64,000 nucleotides of DNA from Lepisosteus oculatus (Eukaryota; Chordata; Actinopteri; Semionotiformes; Lepisosteidae): assembly GCF_040954835.1 (NCBI RefSeq), contig NC_090712.1, positions 6,891,284 through 6,955,283 of the forward strand. Direction: 5' to 3'. Of this stretch, positions 1-12,890 are shown in pieces. Position 1 is the stretch's first letter; each line of letters opens with the position of its first letter. The position numbers and the translations under genes were made by a program. The notes below the pieces were generated by a model that worked only from the letters and a program-made list of their open reading frames with translations, was not told the origin of the DNA and searched no databases.

Positions 1-2062
1 ATCAGCAGCACACAACACAGTGGTGAGCAGCCAATTTGGAGCAGTCAGTGACAAGTTAGAAAGTAACAACTTATCCAACACAAAGCACCAAAATACCAAA
101 ATACAGGGTGAATGCTCTTGTGGGCTGGGATTTCTCAGAATTGTGATAACCTGTGGTTGAGAGGACCTTAAGCATCATCACAAATCTTTTATAATATATT
201 TTTTTATATTTCATAATTTCAGTAGCAAAAGGTGGTATATCTGCTAATTTAACAGTTATGTGGTGGGTTTGGAAATGTACAGTTTATCCCTGTGATGGAT
301 TTAATTAACTGGTAATCATTGTTATTACAGTACATGAATGTCACTTTGCACACTCGTTCAGTTAACATTTTCTTCTTACTATTTTAAATGTTCTAATGAA
401 AGCATCAATTCACTGTTTTATAGAGCAAATTCTGTTCCTTGTAGTTTTCTTCTACAGCTCTTATACAGCTTCATTCTGTATTTCAAAGTTCTAAAACCTG
501 GTATGTCTTCAAGTCAATTCATCACTTTTACCTTAAATATTACAGTTGTCTTTATTTCAGTTTGTCTTATGAGTATCTTTAAAATGTTTTAAAAAGATGG
601 GCCAGAGTGCTGGATATAAAGAAATTGCTCTTTATGGAGGATTTTCTAGTGCCTGATCTGAGATAATTCTTTAATGTCTTTATACATATATATATATAAT
701 TATTTAAATAGTTTTTATTACTGTGAAGTTTTTAGCTTGGTATACTGATTCTTCAATGTAATTTGATCCATAAGGTATAGGTGAACAATCATGGTCAACT
801 GCTTTGTCATATTAGGGCTAATTGGCGTGACAGCTTTCACAAGTGACATTGAGGTACAGTATATGTAGTATGTGAATTAAAAGTAATGTCTTTCAGCCTT
901 ATGGAGTCTTTTAAGAGCCTGCATTTGCTATGAATTGTGGGACTAGAATTAGAAGTCTTAAATGGTCCCCCTCCTCCTCAGCGCTGTAAAATACTAAGAG
1001 CAATTTAATATTCATTTCCCAAAAACATAGTTACTGTGTACTCTTAAAACACACTATACAGCATATGTTCCTTGAAATAGAGTTAGATTTATGGTCATTA
1101 CACTGGAATACAAAATTGGTCAAGTAGAATACAGTTTGGATTATCCTCACTATTACATGGAAAATGTTGTTTTGATGTATGGAAAAGACCTAAAAGGCAA
1201 TAAAAGAGACAAAAAGAAAAATCATATCACAGCCAGGCTGGGGCCGTGCTCCCCTTTCAGTGTCTATACAGATAGCTCTGATTCTGCTTTCTTCCATGTA
1301 ATACAATATTCTATACCACACACCAGAAAGAACACAGAAAGCCTGACTGTGAGGAACATGAATATCTATTACCTCTTTAAATGGAGTTCTAACGAGAGTT
1401 CAGGAGGAATAAGGGAAGACAGGTTAATTAAGATCAGCTGCTGCAATCCATAAACTAATCCTGACGTACTGTAATTAGGCAGATTCCTGTATATACCACA
1501 CGTCACTCTCTCCTTTTCCTTGCTTGTTTTGTTACCCTCCTCTACCCCATCTCCACCTTTGCAGCTACCCCTGGGTCGCCCTTTCACCCAACATCAAGGC
1601 TTCTAGCCTCCCTGTCCTGTGGCCTGGAGGTTGGCCCTCAGACAGGTGGGTGAAGCCAAGTCTCCCAAAACTCAAGAAGTGATTCTTCATTCACGTGTGA
1701 TTTCACACAGTCCTTGGCTGCCCTCATTCCTCGTGAAACTGAAATTTGTCTATATTACCCATCGTGTGTGCAAAATCTCTCTGTCAATGTCTCTCTGCTC
1801 TTCAGTAACAGGACTGTCACACTGCTTTTCCATTAGAGGGACAAGTAGGAGGGTTCAGGAGTTCCTTGTGTGAAACTCTTTTATGCGGCAATTCATTCAC
1901 ATTGAGGTGAATAGCTCTTGGAATTGTTCCCATGCTTTCAGTATATCTGCAACTGATTTGGTTTTATGTTCAGTTGCATTAGAATAAAAAATAAGATAAA
2001 AAACAGTGACCTTTTTAAAAAAAAGTCCCACAGCTGCAGAACTCGCACCGACACTGCCTTAC
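1..2062. other. Opsin intron 2 (partial), no exon seen
   Basis: This lies downstream, on the minus strand, of the donor site that ends opsin exon 2. I searched the minus strand for the next opsin coding block (third helix region) and saw nothing convincing, so the intron probably continues past the left edge. The stretch is AT-rich with a short TA run near 685-700 and no recognisable gene. Confidence 0.5.
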
Positions 2063-2268
2063 CTGGCACGTCCAGATGGATGTTATAATAAAGCCCCCGT
2101 CTCGGAAGACGTTGAAGATTTCAATGATCCCTCGGGAGTATCCAAACACGGAGATGCTGGCGTCCGATATGGCCAGATTGAAAGTGAGGTAATCGGTGGG
2201 CTGGAGGGTGGCCCTTTGTTTGTAAAGGATGAACAGCACAATGCTGTTTCCAAACCAAGACAGCCAGC
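2063..2268 (-). CDS. Opsin coding exon 2
   Basis: Bounded by acceptor CTCTCGCAG and donor GTAAGG. It encodes the rest of helix 1, the first cytoplasmic loop (YKQRATLQPTDY), helix 2 and the first extracellular loop, ending at WTCQ. The exon is 206 bp and leaves the reading frame at a codon boundary. Confidence 0.78.
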
Positions 2269-5200
2269 CTGCGAGAGGACACAGAGGCACAGTCTGCTGA
2301 GGCTTGTCTATTGTTTACTCCCCTCAGCTGATTTATTCGGTTACTTCACTGCAAAGGGTCTAGCTCAATCACATCTCCCATTTCATTCATTCTTATTATG
2401 TCTGTGTTTTGGGCGCTGAGCCGTTAAGCCCTGGAGATATCACAATAACTGGCATTACTACTGGACAACCTTGGAGACCGGAGAATTATGCCATCAAGTC
2501 GAACCATGTGGTGCTGAAAGACTATGAATAAATTATATGGGTAAATTGTGATGCTCTGTGCTGGTGTTTCCCACTGGATTTATATTAAGAAAGATATGAG
2601 AATGGTTAATTGCTCATTCCCCTTTAGTCCCAAACTTTGTCATTTTACCTCATAATATGGAACATCTCTGGACTACACAAGTGATCCCATTATACAGACT
2701 GCATTTTTTTGTTTCTTAATGCAGACATAACATATGGAGACCCATACAACACAAAGGGAATTCATTAAATTCTTCTGTCTAGAAATCAATATTGTTATTA
2801 AAGAAATTATATCAGGCAATAGAATAGCATATTTACAAATGGCAAAAAAATCAAAAGGGCTGAGCTTGTTCTAAATTCACTTGGACATTATTAAAATATT
2901 TTATATTATATTTCTATGGTATTTCATAATTTGTGTAAACATGATATATATTCATAGCCCTTCCTAATGTTCATCAGGTTCAATTATATTAATACTAAGA
3001 AGAAGCTATCAAACAAAATCATTCTCACATATGATGTACAGTATTTTCCACAGCCCTTCAGAAACTGGTGTCTTACAAACGGTGCTTCACAATGTTCTTG
3101 TATTTCCCTGCCTTTGTTCTCTGGTTGTTCCCAACAGTCAGTGTGCCTGTACCATTGCTTGAATTTGCTTCATCTTGTTTAAAGCTCTGTCCAAACTTTT
3201 TGATAAAACCAGGATTGTAAAATTTATAAGGCACTACTGCTCAACATTTAGGGTCAGTCAAACACACACAATACTTACTTTAATATTTTTACACTTTTTT
3301 AAGTACGTCTTGCTCAAGGGTAAATCAGTAGTGCCACACATGATCCCACAGCCTTTCAGTTATCAGTCCAGAGCCTTAACCACACGACTTATCCCTGCTG
3401 GGCAGGTCAATATCCTCGGATCAGACAGGATATGAAGGAAAGACCTTCCTCTTTAGTGTAACCCCACAAACCCTGGACTGCCTACAGAAAAGAGCAAATC
3501 CTGGCTTTCATTTCAGGACAATCTTGCCTCCTGTTTGAAGTGGCAGAGATGGGGGGCTTGTGGAATTATACTATACTTTAAGACAGGATCAAAAACAGGG
3601 CTACTGTCAAGTGACACTATCTGAATCTGAATCTTTGGTCTGTAACTGTGCTTAGTATAGTGGTTTAAAGCCCATGAAGTAGGAAGTGTGGTTATGTTTA
3701 ATTTCTCTAGCAATTGGACTTACAGCTTATAGCTGTGAATTTACAAGTGAAATAAATAAAGTGAATTGAAACTATAATTAATGTTTTGTATCACTAAAAA
3801 TTCTATCTCTAGTGTCAGTAGTGTCAGGACTACTCTTGGTTTCCACATATTTACTTTAAAAAATCTGAAACAAGGCAATCGCGTGTGATGAAAAGCATCT
3901 TTCAAAAGTCAGCGATGGGAGTCATGGAATATTCAGAGTAATGGGACTGAGAGAAGACCTACAATTGATATGTAAATATTTATGACCTGGTCCTTTCACC
4001 CTTGAGATATCTTGCTTCTGCATCGTGCTCACAATTTAGAAGAGCTGCCATCAAAAACATTCTGGCCAGTGCTGTGCCTCGCAGCCTGACCTCAGAAGCA
4101 GACAGTTTGGTGTGTTAAACAATGTGAAGTTAATCTGAAATAAACATATCAAAGATGCTGTAACTCTCAACTACCACCAATGGCCCATTCCTGACTTAAA
4201 GCAACAGATTAACTTAATTTTAAATTAACAAATTTAACCAAAAGTCACCAGGGTTCCAAATGTTTATAAACTGGAGCTTTGAGGCTGAACTTTAAGACCT
4301 GCTAGAAGGAATTTCCATAAACAGTGTTATTTCAAATAACAAGATAAATAAAAATAATTGATATTCTTTATTATATGTTTAGTGTATTTTTATGCAAATC
4401 GATTTATTTAGCACATGCTTGTCCTAGAGAATCTTAAAATCTTGAATGAAGGAATCTACAGGCATCAAGGCATGAGACTCTATAAAAATCTGTAGTTGGG
4501 TTTAATAAATTAGCGAGTATCATTAGCTGATGACAGAGGGTGCCCATTCCTTTGAACAAAATAAATGCCTTTCTCCCAGTGGACATTTACTTTGTTTCCC
4601 AAATTCTAAATGAAAGAAACAGACTGATAAAGGTTTTCAAGCTACTAACATTATAGAACAGAGAGAAAAAATGACTGCAAGTCTTTAAAAATATAAAATG
4701 CAGTACCTCCTATAAAACTGACTTAGTCTGCTCAAAATAAGATTGTTTTACCCTTTCTCTCTGATGACAGATTACAATCCAAAACCTTCTCATGTTTTCT
4801 CCGAGCTATGCACAATGCTGGTCAAACCAAATGGTCAGCTACAGCAACAGAGGACTACAAATCTCTGCATGAACATGAACCTCCTCACCATTATTTTGTA
4901 GAACCAAGACTGTAAGGATTACCATAACAATTATGTCTGGAGGTAAAGTATTAATCAGGCTTAAGTCTAGTCCTTCATAGCTAGTATTATGCAGCTGGAC
5001 ACCTAACAATATAGCCTTGCCACAAAAAAAAGATGTTCACTTTTTTAATGTGCGTTCTTCTCAAGTTCAGTTAAATATTCATTCTCTTTTAATCATTTCG
5101 GAAACGTGAAAGAAATTAACCAATTCACAAGCTAACAAAAGCAGATTTTTAAAAACTTTGCAAAACATTCAATTGTAGAGTAAGGAATCGCAGAATCTTC

Positions 5201-5646
5201 TTTCAGTACACCAATAGTCAGTCCGCACTGTCTGACACATAGGAAGTTAAAACAGAAAAAGGTACAAATTAATATGGAGACGATACAGTATGATTTATCT
5301 TGGCGGTAAAAAAAAAGTGAAACGAGATATACAGTACAGTTCCAGTGAAGCATTAACACACCTCCAAACAAGACCTACAAAATTAAATGGAAAATATTGC
5401 ATTATAGAAAGAATCAGAAAAATCAAAATCTTGTGACTCGTGTTGAGCTATACAGTGTGTACATAATGTAGCAGTTTTACTCCTAGCGAACAGTGTAATC
5501 AACTTTAGATACCCACCTAGAATCAACAGGTATACTCCGATGATGGTCTCTCCTTGTTCTGAAAGAGGAGGGTCTTTATTCAGAAGGCTGATATTATTGT
5601 TTCTCCATGCAATGTTGGCCACTTGTAAAGTATTTTTCAGTGACAT
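2063..5646 (-). CDS. Neuropsin-like non-visual opsin, 5' part of gene
   Basis: This is the N-terminal part of a G-protein-coupled light receptor of the opsin-5-like (non-visual) group. Two coding exons join: 5646-5517, ending in a single G, and 2268-2063, starting with GC. Together they restore a Gly codon and give a continuous protein of about 112 residues. It carries an extracellular N-terminus with a possible glycosylation site (NNNIS), helix 1 (IIGVYLLILGWLSWFGNS, holding the family GN pair), a first intracellular loop, and helix 2 with NLAISDASISVFGYSRG. It ends at WTCQ, where the Cys is placed to form the opsin disulfide. The retinal-binding Lys and later helices are outside the window. 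The group (opn5/6/7/8/9 type) is inferred from remembered family sequence. The start at 5646 is the first Met of the exon, but the frame stays open upstream to a splice acceptor near 5764, so a start in an earlier exon cannot be excluded. Confidence 0.75.
2269..5516 (-). other. Opsin intron 1
   Basis: A 3.2 kb GT-AG intron between the two opsin coding exons. It is AT-rich. No second gene or recognisable repeat was seen inside it. Confidence 0.7.
5517..5646 (-). CDS. Opsin coding exon 1
   Basis: Starts at the ATG on 5646 and ends at CTAG followed by the donor GTGGGT. It encodes a hydrophilic N-terminus of about 30 residues and the start of helix 1 (GETIIGVYLLIL). A long pyrimidine tract ending in TTACAG on the minus strand near 5764-5780 suggests this is not the transcript's first exon and that a 5' UTR intron lies upstream. 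Confidence 0.72.
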
Positions 5647-8600
5647 GCTTGCTTCTGAACGATTTGGTTGCCACAGTATGATTTGGTCCTGTCGTACCAG
5701 ATAACACTTCTGAGAAAGCCCGGGTGCAGCTGGTTTTGGAGAAGACAGCGTGTTCCGCGTCTTCTGTAAAAAAAAAAAAACCTTTTCCGATTCTTATGTC
5801 CTAATCCAGGCTAAAAATATCCACTGCTGCACCATTTGCAGTCCACGAGGATGACGTGCGTGATTGTAATCCAATTTTCGCCAGGAGATAAAACGTTGAT
5901 GGCAAGGCACAAAGAAATCGCCGTGTTAAAAACTAACTGACAAATGTCTCGTCGCCATGAAAGGTTTCTTTCCCAGAGTTGGATATAACATGGCATATTA
6001 TCGAAAAGAAAATTTGCATTTAAGAATGCCTTTATGCGCTCTCAATATTCTTCTTCTGGATATTGTAGTTTTACTAGCGTATAGATATGTGTTCGTGTGA
6101 ATATCCAATCTACAGACTTCTGATCATCCACCTAAACTGTATATACGGAAAAGCAAAGTGCAGTCTTTGAAGACAGATATGTTGCTTTAATCATCTTCAC
6201 TAGCAATTAGACCTTATTCAGCATTTGCTACTTTCCACCCAAAAAATATGTTACAGATACAAAGACGCTAAATTCTAATTCAAGTCAATCTTTGGGAAAA
6301 TAATGGACTTAAATCGTTTCAAATGACAAAAAGGAACATGATCTGTACTGCATTGCAGATATCGCCCATTCACATGATATTAAAGCATTAATATTAAATA
6401 TGTCCCCTTAAGCCACTTGCTGGAACTAAAACTATACTGTATTTCCAAGTCTTTAAGTGTAGCTTTACAAGTTTGTCGTTAAATACGAATAATGGTATCA
6501 TGTATCTACAGATGACAAAGAACTTTATTTGTACGGCTAATTATATTTCATGAAGTAGAGCTTCAGAGAAACATTTAAAATAATTAATATTTAAAACAAC
6601 ACGTTGTTTTCTCACCTTCAGGGCACATCGTCGCCCCAAGAAAGATCTGAGCGCACTGACTGAGCGAACTGCTCCTGGACTGTCCAAGGTGCTGAAACTG
6701 AACGCGCACCGCAAGACAATGCGCTCCAGGCAGCGGAACACTTGCACCACGACAATGATAAGCTCTTTCTAAAACTCCAGTATCAATAAAACAGTAAAGT
6801 CCGTTTTAGAAATGATTAAATCGATGTTAAAACATTAACATTTGTGTTCATTCGTTTGTGTTTTATGCACATTCTTTCGTCTCAGTTATAATGGATCATG
6901 TACTGTCTAGTACCTAGTGCGCACGGCGCTATAGGATTCTGGTACTAGTCTGATTTTCACGTCAATGCTGTAACTGTACTTATTCAATGGGATTTGTGAC
7001 TGGTTATTCATTTTAATAAAAAATGGATCTAGGATGTCTGAAATGACAGTACCTATGAAAAATAAATTCTGTATTTTGCATTGCTGTATTCTGTAAATTC
7101 CTGGGTATTTATTACAGGGGATTATTTACACGGAAGAGGTTTTTGTAGAGTTCTGTGAGTTGTGCTGGTTCCAGTGGCTCCCTGGTTCACTCCTCAACAG
7201 GGGATCCGACAACCTCACAGACAGGTGGTCTTACTCCTCAGTCAGGCAAGGCCAAGAAAGCAAACTAATTCAAACCGTGCTGCAACCCCACTCTGAATTA
7301 GGGTTTGGCCAAACTACTGAACATATTATACCTGCTTCTGCGGACATTAGCATGCAGTTAGACCCTAGGAGCTGTAACAATATTTAAACATTCTATTCAA
7401 ATGTAATAATAAACTATTTAGAATTTATTCTGAATTGTTTACAATTGATTTTAGTGGTATCTATTTGCATTTTATCTGCACTGTGATGTTATGTTTGCTT
7501 TCAGCTTTCAAAGCATACAATTACAGTTTCTAAAATTGGAGTTGCTTTAACAAATGTGTAAAATAAGTGTACAGCAGATACAAAATACACCAATTTCCTT
7601 AGTCACTATTGTCTTTCCTTGAGGGTTTGTCTACAGGCTTTGTGACATCCTTTTTCCTGTGTGTAAATTATGTTGATTTTTGCATCACAGTCTTGCTGAC
7701 AAAGACAATCCCTATTTCCAGCTTGAAGGGTTAACTATCACGCTGGGTGTGAGGGACAATAGGAGATTATCCCCGAGACCCCAAAATGAAGACTTTTGAC
7801 AAAGCCCTGACACTCTCAGGCGTTGCTTTATGGTTAGCCAGAACTACCAGGAAAGTTAAGAGACACAGCAGTAGTTGTGAGCAGTGCAACAGTAAGCAAT
7901 GAAAGATGCTGTTTTGCGAAGAGCAGAGTGAGAAATCACTCACCTGGAGTGTGATAGGAAGTATTGGCTTCTTAACTTGCAAAGTGTGGATGAAAAGATA
8001 TCTTATGAATCATATTTATCCCCAATCACCAGCCCATCTGTCTGCTAATTTTGTCAATCATTTTGGTGATGGACAAAGCATTCAGACTGTAGATTGGTAA
8101 AAATGAATGTGGACTCTGTATACCGCCCTTGCTCCTTTACTATATATTTTTCTAGCTTCAGGTTTCCTTTGAATTGTTTTGAGTTTCATTCATGTTAATG
8201 TCACACAAGGTTGAACAGTAAGAAATCCACAGCGCAGAGCTTCTAAAAGTTAGAAGAATTGTGTCATTTTCACATCTAGTTCTTGTGGGAAAATAAAATA
8301 GGGTAATGTTCTGTGAGTATCCTTAATTCCTTGTCATATAATCTTCAAAAATTAAAACTAAGATTTACCTAATTTTGAAGAAAAGTAAAAAAATTACATA
8401 GAACATACAGTGTTAATTTGATTGCCATAAACATGGTGTAACCTTTTTGCCTCATTTATACAAGAACCAGCCTCTGTAAGTCTGATGCCTAACCGAAAAG
8501 GGCTTGTAATAATTGATTTCTTTGCGTTTCAGTTCAGCTGAATGGGATCTATCCATCTGCAGCTGCAATTCTAGGATAAGTTCACTTTTTGTCTTGAGGC

Positions 8601-10084
8601 CTTCTGCTTCAGAATACAGCTTAGGGATGAGAAAGTGAGCCCAGAGTCATTGTGTGGCCACAATAAATCAAAACCTCCTGTCACTTGCTAACTAGGAGCC
8701 AAGAATGGTTTCTGTCCTTGTGACTTTCACAGGTGCCAATCAACGGTCTTGTTCTCTGGTTAAGGCACGGTCATTGTTTCTCTCTTTCGAGAAGAGCACC
8801 AGACTCTTTATACAGTATCATGGGAGGAGTAAAGAGGTGCTCTCATGTAGAAAATTGAAGCTGCTATTTATGTTTGGTTGGAGAAACACTGAAAACATAA
8901 AAACGTGCAGTGTGGTCTCTTGGACTGGACTACAATATCTGATTGAAGTATGTGCCCCTTCAGTTTTGTATAAGTACCGAGATATCCTAAAATCCAACTA
9001 ATTTTATGCATTGCATTCTTCAGAATAAATTAGACTTTAATAGCAATTTAATAGATTTTTATAGCACAATTGAGCCTGTAGGTCCTTGGCAATTTTTGCA
9101 AACTCTACTTCAACAAATACTCAGACAATATTGGATTAAATGTTACTTAACTTGCGAGCTTTAAGAATTGACAATAATTTGTTTTTTGCCCTGTGACATA
9201 TTCTGCTGAATACCAGTTAGCAAACAGTGCCTGGTTTCTTTAAAGTTACATTATGCAGTAAAAAAAATAAGTTATTTCATAATGAGTTTTCAACATAAAC
9301 ACCAAACCTTAAAGTAAGTATGAAGGACTGTAAAATCCTTTTCAGGGCTGGACTTTGGAAACCAGTGAAATGTCAATACAAAGAAACAAGCTTCATCATA
9401 TACAATAGGGTATCTGTGACTGTAATTGTAGCAAATTCTTTCCAAAAAGGAAATAATTTAACATAATGAGTGATTTCCCCTCTACTTTAATGACTTCAGC
9501 TTCTCTTTTTCCTAAAGTTTTTTAGCACTGTGTAAATTTGATGTTAATAATGCAGGATTTAAATTCTGACAGTTCTGAAGTTAAACATAATTGTTGACAC
9601 TTCGAATTTCTTCTTGTTTGGGTTTTGCCAGCTTTTGATCTGTGCAGCTTAATTAATTTAAAATCTCATGCAGTTTTTATTACTTGATCAATTCACAGGA
9701 AGGTTAAATCAAATGTGTATTCCAAAAGCACAAACACCTGTGTCTTTAAGGCATCAAGACAGATTAACATGCAATAACAATTAGTTTTAAGCTATCCTGT
9801 TGATATAGCAATTTAAAAACGGAGACGCATTAAACGGCATGCATTATTTTATATATGTGTGCATTAACGCTTTTAGGTCATAAACTGTAATGTACATTTA
9901 GGTACACTAAACTTTTCTACTTTGCTGTCACTTCTTTTCAGTAAAGAGCAGGAGGACACCTCATAAAGAAACATGAGTCTTTGGAGCCAATGAAACCTCA
10001 CAGTACCCACCTTGTAATAGTCCAGAGACTGTTGTTTTGGTAGATCTGCTTTAGGACGTGGATGGAGTCCCTGCCAGCTGCCCT

Positions 10085-10210
10085 CTATTTCCTGGTTGTA
10101 CATCAAGCAGCCTCTCAAAGTTGGCACCTTGTGAGTGCTTGTACTGTGGTGTGAACCTCTGACCTTCCTCAGTGCCAGCCCAGCCAGCTGAAAACACTGC
10201 GCCACTCATT
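10085..10210 (-). repeat. Possible tRNA-derived SINE head
   Basis: Read on the minus strand, the segment starts with TGGCGCAGTG, like a pol III A box, and about 40 bases on has AGAGGTTCACACC, like a B box. This is the arrangement of a degraded tRNA-derived SINE head. It is not a functional tRNA because no cloverleaf is kept. The assignment is tentative. Confidence 0.35.
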
Positions 10211-10468
10211 CTGCAGGCACTAGCTTGTGTTGAGCAATGTTAATTGCTGCCTGGATCAAAAAGATGGAAAACGGTTCCATTATGGCAACAGTGGGTGTTT
10301 TCCAACATAGCTGCTTTGTACTGAGGACTTACAATGGGCAGGTATGTCTGTATCTTGACAATGGAAGCCCAGAGAGAAGAGCAGGTTCTAATCTGTTATG
10401 TATACTAATATATTATGAAGTTCAAGTACGTAGCTGCATGGGCTGCAAAGGAAAAGAAAGGAGACAGC

Positions 10469-10553
10469 CACCTGAAGAAGGCTCCACAGCCGAAACGTTG
10501 CGTCTTTTTTCTTTTTCTTTCAGCATGAAATAAACCTTTCCCTGTTCCTAATA
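10469..10553 (+). repeat. Interspersed retroelement 3'-tail fragment, copy A
   Basis: Contains GAAGAAGGCTCCACAGCCGA followed by AACGTTG, a pyrimidine run, and CAGCATGAAATAAACCTTT. A diverged copy in the same orientation lies at 49596-49690, which shows directly that this is a repeat family. The GAAGAAGG...CGAAACGTTG signature is common in 3' ends of fish and amphibian retroelements; the exact family is not assigned. Confidence 0.6.
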
Positions 10554-11879
10554 TATTATGTGCACAAAACAGTGTACAGTGTATATGAAAATTACGCAAG
10601 ACAGGAGAGCTGCTGTTTTCATGCCCCGATACAGTTTTGAGATACTTCTGCAAAAGACAAGCATATTGGAAAAAACAATGCACTGAAATTAGGTGTAGAA
10701 GGATTTGTGGAATTTAAGATGCCACTTGCTTCTTGAGAAGCAAGGAGACTTACTAAGGAGACTGGAAATTCAACAAAGAAGAATAAGACATTCAACATTT
10801 TTCTGACTTTCAATGACAGCATAGTGAAGGCTGTGAGACAGTACTTATAGAAGGCAGGGTCACACAGAGGTAACTGTAATCAACTTTATATCTATGAACT
10901 ACCAATGAGCCAACTTTAGTCAAATGCTATTAACCAGTTACCTACTGATGCTATTTGCTTACATTAGGCCTCAGCGATGTAGAAAAGGGACTAGGTGGCA
11001 TTAAAGGAGCCATAGGAGTGCAGGGGGGGAGGGGTGGTGCAGCAGTCCTTGCTGGGACAGTCACAAGGCCATGAGGACCGTGCACAGAACACAGTGCTGA
11101 GGGGAGCCAGCCAGGACTGGAGGGTGTCACGTGAAGCACACCTGCTTGCTTAAGCACCCTAAACCCTGCTGGCATCACAGCAGGGATTAACAGATTGTAA
11201 AGCTAACAAGCCAAAGAACGTGGAAAGCTGACCTCGTGCTGCTAAAAATATTTCAAGAGACTTAGTGCGGTCATGGTCATTTCCAACAAAACTGTCTTAT
11301 TGTGATGACTGGTCATGACAGCATGCAGGACGTTACATGCGCATGTGCAGCTGTTGAATGATTGTAAATGTATATCTGTATATAGCTGTCCATTTGAAAT
11401 CTATTCAGGCATCTACCCTACTCATTTGTTCAGAGCATGTTAGTTCTGTACTGGGAATGAGAATCTACCTTTCAAGCACTTGAATTAAGGTAAACTGTAA
11501 TCACTTCAGAGGTACAGTTGCCTTCATTTTGTTTCAGTGAACAAAACATCTTGAGTCTTATTTCAGGATCTGCAATTTCTAATGGCATTTTTCTTTAAGC
11601 CGCTTTGAGCATCCCTGTATCATTGTGTGTGTCATGGGGAAAAGATAACCATGCTCCTAAAAAGGCTTTATATTTGAACACAAAAATAGTCAGATACACT
11701 ACCTTTCTCGGTTTTCCTAATTCACATCAGCTTTCAGGTCTCTGCCAAACGCAGCTATGAAGCTATTTAAAATGATGCTGTTCATTTGATCCATTGAGTT
11801 AGCTTTTTGAACTTACTTGTGCAACAGTCAAGTTATTAGTTATATTGTACCAGAAATTGGTGAATTATGTAATAATTCA

Positions 11880-12285
11880 ATGCATTCATACAGAGCTTTT
11901 CACCTCTAAGGATCCCAAAGTGTTTCATGTATAAGAGGGCTTCCACCTCACCCTGCCAAAGGTGCCAAAAGCCCCAGTTGACATCAGATAAGGTAGAGAA
12001 CTGAGAAGCAAGTTGTACACGCACATAGAGGACACCCCTACGCTTGCTGACATTGCCATGGCATCTTTCATGACCAAATAGTCAGGATCTATGTTTATCG
12101 TCTCACCCGAAGGATGGCACTCCCTACAGCCAGTTTCCCTGGTCACCATACGCTGGCATTGGTCAAGTGGAATTTTGAAACGCTGGTCCAGAGGGAGGAG
12201 GGCCACCTACTGGTCTAGCAAAACCACACACAGCAGCAACTTGGTTTTCCTTGGAGATCTCCCCACTAGCTGTGCATGGCAAGCC
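11880..12285 (-). repeat. 5S rRNA-derived SINE, minus orientation
   Basis: On the minus strand the 5' end (about 12270-12245) matches the internal promoter part of 5S rRNA (GGGGAGATCTCCAAGGAAAA, compare 5S GGATGGGAGACC). A middle domain follows with the motif CCACCTACTGG on the plus strand. The 3' part (about 11890-11930) resembles the AAGTGTTTCATGT-type tails of L2-mobilised fish SINEs. A related shorter copy lies at 52738-52965. Boundaries are approximate and no target-site duplication was found. Confidence 0.6.
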
Positions 12286-12794
12286 TTTTACTAAAACATT
12301 CTCACCTAATGCAAGCTACATTTCATAAGTACTTAAGACTTACGTAACTTAAAAAACCTTTATTGAAAGCAGCCAAGAATTGTTGTTTTTACAATTGTTG
12401 TTCAGACACACGTGGTGATTCCCACAATGCTAGAAGTATTGTCACAACGCTGGTTGGCCTAAGCCCTTGAATGATTATCCATTTAACCCTCGCAAGTAGA
12501 GTAAAAACCCTATGACACCTGAGAATAAACTGCTATAACAATCAGTCAATCATGGTTTACATACACATAATTAATTGTTTAATGCATACAGTGCCTCTCG
12601 GTGTGTATTATAGTCACATCTTCTTCATCATAGAGTAAAGAACTACAGTACAATGAAACATACAATAAAATAACAGCTTGACCGAAAAAATGTCCTGGTA
12701 AATGCTTCTGTAGAATGTCATTATTCCTCTGTATTTCAAAAGTATTTTATGAAATCAAAAGTATTTTAAACTGTTATTTCAACTATGTGCCACT

Positions 12795-12890
12795 TTGTCC
12801 CCATTACCTGTAAAGCGCTTTGAGTGGTGTGTCCAGAAAAGCGCTATAAAAGTGTAAGCAATTATTATTATTATTATTATTTTTATTATT
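12795..12890 (+). repeat. SINE/L2-type 3' tail with (ATT)n
   Basis: Carries TGTAAAGCGCTTTGAGTGG, then GAAAAGCGCTATAAAAGTGT, then an (ATT)n run. The same tail, more diverged, ends the 5S-derived SINE at 37.2-37.77 kb. This is the 3' end recognised by L2-type reverse transcriptases in fish, left here as a 5'-truncated insert. Confidence 0.75.

Larger units (their letters stand above)
5780..11870. other. Intergenic, gene-poor
   Basis: No ORF here has splice signals or recognisable protein similarity. The opsin 5' UTR and promoter probably lie in its first kilobase or beyond, but no TSS can be fixed. It contains a possible tRNA-like SINE piece near 10.1-10.2 kb and a retroelement-tail repeat at 10.47-10.55 kb. 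Confidence 0.5.

Noticed and set aside
10951-11178. Proline-rich minus-strand ORF
   Set aside because: Low-complexity translation of a G-rich tract, without splice signals or similarity.
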